Source of the DNA: SAR202 cluster bacterium
GTDB taxonomy: Bacteria > Chloroflexota > Dehalococcoidia > Lucifugimonadales > UBA1123
NCBI GenBank assembly: GCA_030752795.1
Contig: JASMDM010000040.1
Coordinates: 1 to 34,044 of the forward strand
Direction of reading: 5' to 3'
Length of the DNA: 34,044 nucleotides
Positions 1 to 7,012 of the stretch are shown here, in pieces. A program made the position numbers and the translations under genes. Each line of letters starts with the position of its first letter. Within the stretch, counting starts at the first letter, position 1. The notes under the pieces are model-generated. The model ran no database searches, was not told the DNA's origin, and saw only the letters and a list, made by a program, of their open reading frames with translations.

Positions 1-102
1 GGTTCTTATCTTCTGTGTTCTCGATCACTGCCGCTCCTTCCCTGGGGACATTCTATCCCCCTGTCAGGAGCTCGCTTTACCTAATGTGAGTCTCTGTTAA
101 TT

Positions 103-657
103 TCAGGCCCAAATGTGTCCCACTTTCGCTGACGGTCTACAGGCGTTGTCGAGCGAAACCACGAGATCGTAGCAGCCGGACGGCACGTTTGAAATCGTGA
201 AGTCGCCCAGGGCGTCCGCTTTCGTCTCGTGGATTCGCCCATCCCCTGACCACAGCGATATCCTGCAATCGGCAACGTCGTCCGCGCTTCCGCCTCGCAC
301 CAATACTTGGCCGTCTAAGATTGACGATCCAGGCACTGATTCCCGATGTTGCACGTCAATGCAGATCTTACCTTCGGCCTCATACACCCGGCGACGGACA
401 AGAGTTGCGCCGGATCGTACCCCGGAAGTTAGCGGTTGAACCAGTTGCGTGTCCAATAACGGCTGAGCGTCTATGGATCGTACGTCGGATTGCGAACTCG
501 GAAATTCCGTATATTGCTCGATCGCGGCCATGCCCTCAGCACAGTGTGCACAACCGGAGTCGACATGAGACTGAAGTGGCTGGGCGGCTGGGGCGTCCGC
601 CGTGCTGACCAACAAGTTCACGATCTGAATCAGTTCGACGTCGCGTGGTTTGACCAT
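103..657 (-). CDS. Anti-sigma-like zinc-motif protein with C-terminal beta-sandwich (carboxypeptidase-regulatory-like) domain
   Basis: A 184-residue protein with no signal peptide or membrane segment. The N-terminal ~50 residues carry His31, Cys36 and Cys39, resembling the HxxxCxxC zinc motif of anti-sigma factors but with one extra residue between His and the first Cys. After a low-complexity linker, residues ~105-175 look like a carboxypeptidase regulatory-like fold (pattern ADALGDFTISNVPSGCYDL, then hydrophobic strands), common in proteins that follow ECF sigma genes. The ATG is supported by a GGAGG 11 bases upstream. In that arrangement a sigma gene should lie just upstream on the minus strand (658 onward), but no intact one is seen, so this may be an orphan left after rearrangement. 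Function is inferred; the coding call rests on the zinc motif, the ribosome binding site and the domain pattern. Confidence 0.6.
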   Translation of the reverse strand: MVKPRDVELIQIVNLLVSTADAPAAQPLQSHVDSGCAHCAEGMAAIEQYTEFPSSQSDVRSIDAQPLLDTQLVQPLTSGVRSGATLVRRRVYEAEGKICIDVQHRESVPGSSILDGQVLVRGGSADDVADCRISLWSGDGRIHETKADALGDFTISNVPSGCYDLVVSLDNACRPSAKVGHIWA

Positions 658-935
658 TCCTGCTGCTTCCTCCAGTCGTTGCCGCGTTTGACCGCTTGAT
701 CTTGCGGAGAGGTCTTGACGGCTTGTTGGTCAGCTGATTTTCCTCTGCTCGCACATCTCTGCGAAGGCAGGGATGCCGCGGAAGCCCCGAGCTCGTCGTC
801 GCACAATCCAGGCCGCTGCCTCAGACCGGATGCGGAGCCAACCCTTCGAGATCGGTTAATGTTCAGCATGAAGCCTCGGAATCCCCGACGCATCACCAAT
901 TCGGGTGACGTAGCGAGTGAGATACGTGTGAATAA

Positions 936-1619
936 TCGCTCTTCGCTATCAAAGACGTGGGCAAAGGAACGAGACTGGGATTGTCGACCTGTTACGGCAT
1001 CGTCACGCAAAAGAGCGGTCACATCACCGTGGACTCGGCGCCAGGCAAGGGGACCAGCTTCGACATCCTGCTCCTGCGGGTCCACGACGCGGTCGATTTC
1101 GATCCGCTCCACGATGGCATCGGCTACCTGCCGGTCGGCGCCGAAACCTTCATGCTTGTCGAAGACGAGCTTACCGTTCCACAGGCGGTCAGCTACGTTC
1201 TCAGAGAACAGGGATATGAGGTTATCGAGGCGAGCAACGGCCTGGAAGCACTTCGGATGGTCGAGAGTTACGGCGTCGATGACATCCAACTGCTTGTCAC
1301 CGACATGGTCATGCCGTTGATGGGTGGAGTCGAACTGGTCGAGGAGTTCCGAGCGCTGCGGCCCAACGCCAAAGTGCCGTTCGTCTCGGGATACATCGAC
1401 GATGCGATGGTCAACCGTGTCATCAAGGAAGAACGGGCGGACCACATGCAGAAACCTTTCACGCCCGCGATGCTGGCTCGCAAAGTCAGAGAGATATTGG
1501 ACCGCCAGTCAGACCCGTTGCCTGCCGCGCTGGGCCGCGTCGACTGGTTTGCAGTCAATCAGCCACAAACGCCACGCCAACCATGCCCGGGCCGAGGTGG
1601 GCGCCCATCACCGGTGTGA
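936..1619 (+). pseudogene. 5'-truncated hybrid histidine kinase remnant (end of HATPase domain plus receiver domain)
   Basis: The frame opens after a TAA at 933-935 and immediately reads the last part of a histidine-kinase ATPase domain: the G2-box-like GKGTRLGLSTCYGIV, in which Arg replaces the usual Gly of GTGLGL, then SAPGKGTSFDI. A complete receiver domain follows (about 1150-1500) with the acidic pair VEDE, phospho-acceptor context VTDMVMP, and the conserved Lys in MQKPFTP. The sensor, dimerisation and most of the ATPase domain are absent, and no start lies upstream of GTG 957. The last ~65 bases overlap the convergent DegV gene, so the original protein probably ended near 1500. I read it as a decayed fragment. 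Expression as a stand-alone receiver protein from GTG 957 is possible but unsupported by a ribosome binding site. Confidence 0.65.
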
Positions 1620-2391
1620 ACTCGGCCACGTACGATTCCGTGCAGTCGAATTCGGATTTAATGCGTTCGTGCAATGAGTGCGCATTCTCTTCCGCGGAGG
1701 CGTGCATAACGCAAGCGCGTATCGGTCCGCGGTCGATCCGATCCGCCATCAGTCGGATCAATCCGTCCAGCGCTTTGCGGGTCGAGCGAGGTTTGGCCAC
1801 CGTTGCGATTTGAGCCTGGTGCAATTCGAACGTCGGCTTGATGTGCAGCAACCTCGCCCCCGTATGCGCGATCCTAGGCACTCGTCCACCCTTCCAGAGG
1901 TAAAATAAGGTGTCGACGAACGCCAGCAATCTCACGCGGTCGGCGACCAGCGCCGACTCCGCGGCTACTTCGACCAGCGAACGCCCAGCTTCGATCAAAT
2001 CAAGCGCTTCCATGGCGATCAACCCCTCGCCTCCCGCGGCTGAACCCGAGTCCATCACGTGGATTTCGTGGCCAGGGTGTAGCTCCTTGAATTGACGGCT
2101 TGCCGATTGTGCGGAGTCGATCGTCGAGCTGAATTGTTCCGCCACTACGATGCACAAGATCGATGTCGTGAGCTGGCCCGCGCTTTCGAAAGCGTCCAAG
2201 AACGCCGCGGGGGAGGGAGCGGAGGTTGTAGCCTCGCCTGGGTGAGCCCGCAGAAGATCGTAGAACTCTCGAGTTGAGATGTCCCTGCCGTCGTCGTAAC
2301 TCCGTCCGCCGATTGTCAGTCTCATGGGCGCTATCCGGAGATGGGAGCGCCAGGTCAACACGTCGGCGGGAAGGGAGGCAGCGCTGTCCAC
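1555..2391 (-). CDS. DegV family fatty-acid-binding protein
   Basis: About 278 residues matching the DegV family, which binds acyl chains and in Firmicutes presents them to fatty acid kinase (FakB role). Family landmarks: VDSAASLP at the start, GGRSYDDGRDIS, the TTSAPSP lipid-headgroup loop, SGSAAGGEG, and a C-terminal domain with GAHLGPGMVGV. The start is a problem. The first ordinary start codon is GTG 2391, which removes the conserved first beta strand (residues reading RISVVV lie just upstream). The frame is open back to the TAG at 2458-2460 that ends the upstream gene, and there is no ATG, GTG or TTG between. An ATC codon at 2430-2428 has an AGGA eight bases ahead. It follows the HAAS membrane gene on the same strand, so it may be co-transcribed with padR. 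Family call sure; start unsure. Confidence 0.85.
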   Translation of the reverse strand: MDSAASLPADVLTWRSHLRIAPMRLTIGGRSYDDGRDISTREFYDLLRAHPGEATTSAPSPAAFLDAFESAGQLTTSILCIVVAEQFSSTIDSAQSASRQFKELHPGHEIHVMDSGSAAGGEGLIAMEALDLIEAGRSLVEVAAESALVADRVRLLAFVDTLFYLWKGGRVPRIAHTGARLLHIKPTFELHQAQIATVAKPRSTRKALDGLIRLMADRIDRGPIRACVMHASAEENAHSLHERIKSEFDCTESYVAEFTPVMGAHLGPGMVGVAFVAD

Positions 2392-2457
2392 GACGACTGA
2401 TATTCGGGGAGTTGAAGAGCGCGCTTCGATGATAGGGATCCTGTCGGAGATCTCGAA

Positions 2458-3456
2458 CTACTCGGGAATGTCGGCGAGCCCGGAAGCGGCCACGCCCAAA
2501 ATCCGTTGCTCCGATTCGTCCTCGGGATCTTTGAGATCGAACAGGGCAGGGCTCAGCAAGATAGCCATGGACATCACCGCGAACAGGAACACGGCCACGT
2601 AGCCTCGGCCGCCCTGGTAGCTCATCCAGGCCAGCACGATCAACGAGGGCGCTGTTATCGCCAGCAGCGCGACTCGAACGAGCCTTCGGCCGATTCGGTA
2701 GAAGACGGCCGTGGCGGCCGCGATGATGAGGAATATGACCGCCGCGCTGCTGTCGACCTCTCGAAGCTGGCGAGCGTTGTCTTCAACCGCGAAGCCCCAG
2801 TTGTAGAAGAAGAAGAACCAATACGCAAGAAACGGCACCGGCAGGATTGCCAACGAAGCCATAACCCAGTCAGGTCGAGCAACTCTCGACACGTACTTGA
2901 TCACGACCCAAAGTGAAAAAGCGAAATACACGAACGACGCGATGTAGATCGGCACGCCGAGCGGCAGCTTCCCGCTTATCAACACGCCCCATGCCCCGTA
3001 GCCGACTGCGCTCATCGCCAAACCCCACGACACAATCGGCGCGATCAGCGAGTAGCCGAGCCAGGGGTACGCCCAACGCGGGCGTCCTTTTCGCCATCCG
3101 ACTACGCTGGCCGAAATCGCGATCAACAGCATCGCGCCAACCCACATCGGGTTGGTCCAGAGGTGGAACGCGTAGGTCAGGGCCAGAAGCAGGTGCGGGA
3201 TGACCGCCAGCGCCGTGTGATGCCAGGAGCCTCGCGAATGAATCTCGTAAAACCCTTCGGCGAGCTCGCGCGCGGCGCCGAGGCTTTCGACCGTCTCTTT
3301 CAGCGCGGCTTCGGGCGATTGACCTTGCTCGATGCGCTCTAAAACGCGGTCTTGGACATGGGCGTGAAGCTCGTTGACGATCTCGTCGCGCTCGCCAGGC
3401 TCAAGATGCAGTCGACGCTCTAGCAACGACAGATAGCCGCGATAATCCGATGCCAT
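2458..3456 (-). CDS. HAAS-domain multi-pass membrane protein, partner of PadR
   Basis: A 332-residue integral membrane protein. Residues 1-75 form a helical HAAS-type domain (YRGYLSLLERRLHLEPGERD, then ELHAHVQDRV, then SPEAALKETVESLGAARELA), the module that typically follows PadR regulators. The remainder is about eight hydrophobic segments between residues ~80 and 305, including WAYPWLGYSLIAPIVSWGLA and LAYWFFFFYNWG. The C-terminus is short and acidic. Its ATG lies 34 bases after the end of padR on the same strand, so the two are almost certainly co-transcribed. In PadR-HAAS pairs the membrane partner is thought to sense or respond to envelope stress, but substrate and role are unknown. Its TAG stop is in the same reading frame as the downstream DegV ORF. 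Confidence 0.85.
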   Translation of the reverse strand: MASDYRGYLSLLERRLHLEPGERDEIVNELHAHVQDRVLERIEQGQSPEAALKETVESLGAARELAEGFYEIHSRGSWHHTALAVIPHLLLALTYAFHLWTNPMWVGAMLLIAISASVVGWRKGRPRWAYPWLGYSLIAPIVSWGLAMSAVGYGAWGVLISGKLPLGVPIYIASFVYFAFSLWVVIKYVSRVARPDWVMASLAILPVPFLAYWFFFFYNWGFAVEDNARQLREVDSSAAVIFLIIAAATAVFYRIGRRLVRVALLAITAPSLIVLAWMSYQGGRGYVAVFLFAVMSMAILLSPALFDLKDPEDESEQRILGVAASGLADIPE

Positions 3457-3490
3457 GCTTGGTTTCGGGCCCTCCGTGAAAATCGGCCGA

Positions 3491-3844
3491 TTACGGGCTA
3501 TTGGGGTGGGCGACCAAGTTTACGGCTTCCGTGAACTTGGCCCATTCGTCGAGCATGGATTCCAGTCTGCGGTGTCCGTTCGCGGTGATGTGATAGTACC
3601 GTCTGGCCTGCCCGCTGGGCGAAGGCTGCCACTGTCCCTCCACCATATCGTCTCGTTCCAGCCGGTGCAGTGCAGGGTAGAGGGTGCCTTCTTTGAACCT
3701 GAAATAACCGCTGCTGCGGCTGTCCATCTCTTTAACGAGCTGGTAACCGTACATGGGCGCGGTCGCAAGCAGCGAGAGCAATAACGTCTCGGTGCTGCCT
3801 TTGAGAAGCTCTCGTCGATACAATTCGGATTGAACCTCCATCAT
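3491..3844 (-). CDS. PadR family transcriptional regulator
   Basis: A 117-residue winged-helix repressor of the short PadR type. The N-terminal DNA-binding domain contains the family signatures LLSLLATAPMYGYQLVKEM and GTLYPALHRLERDDMV, followed by the wing (GQARRYYHITANGHRRL) and one C-terminal dimerisation helix. The ATG (with a second ATG directly after) follows an AGGAGG seven bases away. It is the first gene of a minus-strand unit with the HAAS membrane protein and probably degV, and is divergent from the his operon across a 170-base gap. PadR proteins commonly repress their own operon; paired TATAC repeats in its promoter fit this. The ligand is unknown. Confidence 0.93.
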   Translation of the reverse strand: MMEVQSELYRRELLKGSTETLLLSLLATAPMYGYQLVKEMDSRSSGYFRFKEGTLYPALHRLERDDMVEGQWQPSPSGQARRYYHITANGHRRLESMLDEWAKFTEAVNLVAHPNSP

Positions 3845-3858
3845 TCCAGCGCCTCCTG

Positions 3859-3887
3859 ATTATGTTATACCGCCTATACGGAGTCAA
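3859..3887 (-). promoter_or_regulatory. Predicted padR promoter with overlapping TATAC repeats
   Basis: On the minus strand, TTGACT (3887-3882) is separated by exactly 17 bases from CATAAT (3864-3859). The spacer contains two TATAC direct repeats on plus (3866-3870 and 3875-3879), nine bases apart, a plausible PadR operator. The predicted start point falls at or just inside the AGGAGG, so the leader would be very short. Prediction from pattern only. Confidence 0.5.
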
Positions 3888-3955
3888 CCTGCCTCCGGTT
3901 TTGTCGATTCGACACCGGATGCCCAATCCGCGGGCTCATCCGAGTGGAATCTTCG

Positions 3956-3984
3956 TTGAAGCTGCGCAGGCGGTAATGTAGAAT
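3956..3984 (+). promoter_or_regulatory. Predicted promoter of the his operon
   Basis: TTGAAG (3956-3961), a 17-base spacer, and TAGAAT (3979-3984) give a good sigma-70-like match about 30 bases ahead of the hisZ start. No attenuator, T-box or leader peptide rich in histidine codons is visible in the short leader. Confidence 0.6.
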
Positions 3985-4014
3985 TCAATCCACCGAAACG
4001 CTTGGCTGCGCGGG

Positions 4015-5250
4015 TTGCCTGTGGAGACAGTAGGACGACTAGCCGGAATGCGAGACCTGAGCGGGGTCGATTTGGACCGCGTCAACTCGTTGCGCGCCAG
4101 CCTTGGCGGGGTAATGTCGGCTGCTGGTTATGTTCCCATCGAGACTCCCATTCTGGAGCAGGTGGAACTGTTCGTCAGAAAATCCGGCGGCGACATCAGT
4201 TCGAGCCTCTACTCGTTCACCGACCCTGGCGGCGTCAAGATCAGCCTCCGTCCCGAGTTTACGTCATCCGTAATCCGTCACTATGTCGAGACGTCCAGGT
4301 CCGATGCCGCCCCCGCGCGATTTAGCTATGGCGGCCCAGTGTTCCGCCACGATTACGGAGACGGTGGCGCGTACCGCCAGTTCACACAGGCAGGCGCGGA
4401 GTTCGTCGGCGACGCGAGCCCGGAGGCCGACGCCGAGATTCTCAGTCTGGCGCTGGACTGCTTGAAGTCGGCGGGCTTGGGTGGCGCCGTGTTCACGATC
4501 GGCCACCTTGGATTGGTTCACAAGGTTCTGGAGTCGTTCGGCCTGTCTGAACCGGTCAAGTTGTTTGTCATCGCGAACATGGGTGAGCTCGCCCGCGACG
4601 AATCCGAGATATCCGATCTTTTGGATCGAGCTCAAGCGAATGGGCTCGTGAATGACGACAACGAACTTCAATTCAACGGCGTCGAAAACGACGAACAGGC
4701 ACAGCGGATGCTATTGACTCTGTTCGGGGATTCGCTCGCGGCGCCATTGGGTAGACGCACTCCTGAGCAGATCGTTGCTCGTTTGATGCGCAAGGCTCGC
4801 GATGCCACGGACCCTGAATCGTTCACGAACGCCGTTTCAGTGGCCGTCGAGTTGAGCCGCCTGAACGGACCTCCACCCGAGGTGCTGGACGCCGCGGCGC
4901 GCGTGCTGTCCGGTTCGAGCGTCCGGTCGGACGTTTTGGACGGATTGAAAGCCATGGTCGATCTTCTTGACCGTCTCGGCTTCCCAAGCGACCAAACCAG
5001 GTTGGATCTGTCATTCGCCAGAGGAGTCGCATACTACACGGGCATGGTGTTCGAGGCGCACGTCATGAACGGAGATCGAAAAGTCGCGATTGGCGGCGGC
5101 GGGCGGTACGACGATTTGGTTCAGGCGCTCGGCGGCGCAGATGTCCCCGCGTTGGGGTTTGCCTTCACAATCGAACAAATCTTGGCGGCCAATGAAACGC
5201 TATCCGACGATCAAGGCGCGGCCACGAAGCGGAGCCAAGGCAATGTCTAA
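4015..5250 (+). CDS. hisZ: ATP phosphoribosyltransferase regulatory subunit (HisZ, histidyl-tRNA synthetase paralog)
   Basis: A 411-residue class II synthetase-fold protein. Motif 1 region GYVPIETPILEQ, motif 2 (LRPEFT, then GGPVFRHDYGDGGAYRQF), and the histidine-binding signatures FARGVAYYTG and GGGGRYDDLV are all present. The protein ends about 20 residues after the motif-3 helix (GFAFTIEQI), so the C-terminal anticodon-binding domain of true HisRS is missing. That, and its position directly before hisG, points to HisZ rather than hisS. The called start is TTG 4015; GTG 4021 and ATG 4048 are alternatives with no decisive ribosome binding site. It overlaps hisG by 8 bases. HisZ normally serves short-form HisG, but the neighbouring HisG is the long form, which is unusual. 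Confidence 0.88.
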   Translation: MPVETVGRLAGMRDLSGVDLDRVNSLRASLGGVMSAAGYVPIETPILEQVELFVRKSGGDISSSLYSFTDPGGVKISLRPEFTSSVIRHYVETSRSDAAPARFSYGGPVFRHDYGDGGAYRQFTQAGAEFVGDASPEADAEILSLALDCLKSAGLGGAVFTIGHLGLVHKVLESFGLSEPVKLFVIANMGELARDESEISDLLDRAQANGLVNDDNELQFNGVENDEQAQRMLLTLFGDSLAAPLGRRTPEQIVARLMRKARDATDPESFTNAVSVAVELSRLNGPPPEVLDAAARVLSGSSVRSDVLDGLKAMVDLLDRLGFPSDQTRLDLSFARGVAYYTGMVFEAHVMNGDRKVAIGGGGRYDDLVQALGGADVPALGFAFTIEQILAANETLSDDQGAATKRSQGNV

Positions 5251-6238
5251 CCCGTTGCGACTGGCGCTTCCGAGCAGTGGCGCCCTCTACCAATCGGCTC
5301 TCGATCTGATGAACGCGTGCGGCCTAGCGGTTCTCCGAAGCAACCCGCGCAGGTACACGGCCGAGATTCGTGCACTCCCGGGCGTTGTCGTTACCTTTCA
5401 ACGCGGCTCCGACATCACGCAGAAAATCGAGGAGGGCAGCGCGGACATCGGCATTGTCGGCGAGGACCGGTTCCTCGAAAGCAGGAGGGATGATGGCGAT
5501 ACGCGGGTCGTGCTGGAGCTGGGCTTCGGCAGGAGTCAGCTAGTCATGGCCGTGCCTGACTCCTGGATCGACGTATCGTCGGTCGCCGACCTAGCGGACT
5601 TGTCCGTCGGATTCAGAGGCAGGGGCGCCGACTTGAGGGTGGCCACCAAATATCCCAGGTTGACCGAACACCATCTGCTGAGCCACGGGGTCAACTACTT
5701 TTCGCTGGTCCAATCGAGCGGCACGTTGGAGGTCGCGCCGGCAATGGGATTCGCCGATGTCGTCGCCGATATTACCGAGAGCGGGACGACGCTACGGGAA
5801 AACCATCTCAAACAAGTCCACGACGGGACGATCATTAGGTCGCAGGCGTGCCTGGTAAGCCGTCGATTCGATGACGATCCCGAGAGTCCTGACCGGTCGC
5901 AATTGGCTTCGGCCCGGGCATTGGCCGAGATGATCGAGGCCCACCTCGCCGCGAAAAACTACTACAGCATCACGGCGAACATGCACGGCGAAAACGCCGA
6001 CGAGGTCGGCAAGTACATACTGTCTCACTCCGACATTTCAGGCTTGCGCGGTCCCTCGATATCGGCCGTGCACGCCCACGACTCCGCCGGCTGGTTCGCC
6101 GTGACGGTTATCGTTGAACAGGAACGGCTGCTGCCCGCCGTCGAACAACTTCGCGAGATCGGCGGCACGAGCGTAACGGTGTCCAAGCCTGACTATGTGT
6201 TCCACTCTAAATGCCAGGCTCACGAGAGACTGGTCTGA
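5243..6238 (+). CDS. hisG: ATP phosphoribosyltransferase, long form (HisG)
   Basis: Catalyses the first step of histidine synthesis, ATP plus PRPP to phosphoribosyl-ATP. I start it at ATG 5243, preceded by GGAG and overlapping the hisZ stop; this gives 331 residues beginning MSNPLRLALPSSG. The catalytic domain shows the GSADIGIVGED segment, GFGRSQLVMAVP, and the PRPP-binding region MGFADVVADITESGTTLREN. The C-terminal ~75 residues (ANMHGENADEVG, then GLRGPSISAV, GWFAVTVIVE, LREIGGTSVTV) form the ACT-like regulatory domain that defines long-form HisG, the type usually inhibited by histidine without a HisZ partner. Its coexistence with HisZ is noted as a finding. Confidence 0.95.
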   Translation: MSNPLRLALPSSGALYQSALDLMNACGLAVLRSNPRRYTAEIRALPGVVVTFQRGSDITQKIEEGSADIGIVGEDRFLESRRDDGDTRVVLELGFGRSQLVMAVPDSWIDVSSVADLADLSVGFRGRGADLRVATKYPRLTEHHLLSHGVNYFSLVQSSGTLEVAPAMGFADVVADITESGTTLRENHLKQVHDGTIIRSQACLVSRRFDDDPESPDRSQLASARALAEMIEAHLAAKNYYSITANMHGENADEVGKYILSHSDISGLRGPSISAVHAHDSAGWFAVTVIVEQERLLPAVEQLREIGGTSVTVSKPDYVFHSKCQAHERLV

Positions 6239-6265
6239 TCCCGCCCAGACACGAAGGCTGATTGC

Positions 6266-7012
6266 TTGCCGAACCTACCGTCACATATTGACCTTGCACT
6301 GCAAGCTTCCAAGAGGCTTGGCTGGTCCGAGCTTGACGATCACGTCGGGTACTTCGCGATGGGTTCGACGTGCCCGGACATCAGGGCTGTCACGAGGCAA
6401 CCGAGGTCGGAGTCGCACTTTACAGATCTCGATTTCGAGGCCGTCGGCACGGGCGTTGCCGGCTTGTTTCACGCGCATCCGCAACTGTCGGGGCCCGCGG
6501 GCAAGAACGGCCCGACTAGAGCGTTCCTCGCGGGCTACCTGACCCATCTGATCATGGACGAGGCATACGTGATCCACGTGTACCGGCCTTATTTCGGCAA
6601 TCGAGACCTGATCGCCGATCCCGTGGCCGCAAACATGCTCGACAGGGCGCTTCAGATTTACATCGACAAGGACATCTGGGAGAGCACTCAGCAAGTGCTT
6701 CGAGACATGGAGTACGACGCCGAAGCTGTCGATCTCCCGTTTCTCGAGACCGACGCCCTGAAGCAGTGGGAAGAGTGGGTGTTCCGCCTCGTGGACCGCG
6801 GGTTCACATTCGAGCGTCTGAGGAACATGACCCGCCGCATGGTCGGCGACGGCGACCCGCAATCGGCCGACTCGTTCGTCGCCGAGTTTCTGCGAGACAT
6901 CCCAGCGTCCGAGCAGCAGCTACGCGTTCTCGTGCCTGACGAGGTCGTGGCGTGCTTCAAGTCCTCGGCCGTGGACAGCATGGTCGAGTCGATTGACGAG
7001 TACCTGTCTTGA
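6266..7012 (+). CDS. Zinc-dependent phospholipase C-like domain protein
   Basis: A 248-residue protein starting at TTG 6266 (LPSHIDLALQ). It resembles the PF00882-type zinc-dependent phospholipase C/S1-P1 nuclease helical fold. Possible metal ligands are His8 in PSHID, Asp near GSTCPDIR, His in ESHF, His in LFHAHP, and the His and Asp of GYLTHLIMDEAYVIHVYRP. No signal peptide is visible, unlike secreted phospholipases, so it is probably cytoplasmic. It lies 27 bases after hisG, and its TGA overlaps the TTG start of hisD, so it is translationally embedded in the his operon although no histidine enzyme of this fold is known. It could be a phosphatase or hydrolase acting on a pathway intermediate or simply a passenger. 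Substrate unknown. Confidence 0.8.
   Translation: MPNLPSHIDLALQASKRLGWSELDDHVGYFAMGSTCPDIRAVTRQPRSESHFTDLDFEAVGTGVAGLFHAHPQLSGPAGKNGPTRAFLAGYLTHLIMDEAYVIHVYRPYFGNRDLIADPVAANMLDRALQIYIDKDIWESTQQVLRDMEYDAEAVDLPFLETDALKQWEEWVFRLVDRGFTFERLRNMTRRMVGDGDPQSADSFVAEFLRDIPASEQQLRVLVPDEVVACFKSSAVDSMVESIDEYLS

Noticed and set aside
670..760. Minus-strand reading TRQRLEEAAG just before the anti-sigma-like gene, reminiscent of a sigma factor C-terminus
   Set aside because: Too short and interrupted by a stop about 35 codons upstream; no sigma region 2 or 4 motif could be recognised.
630..1445. 271-codon minus-strand ORF over the kinase remnant
   Set aside because: Shadow of the receiver-domain frame; His/Asp/Arg-rich and unlike any family.
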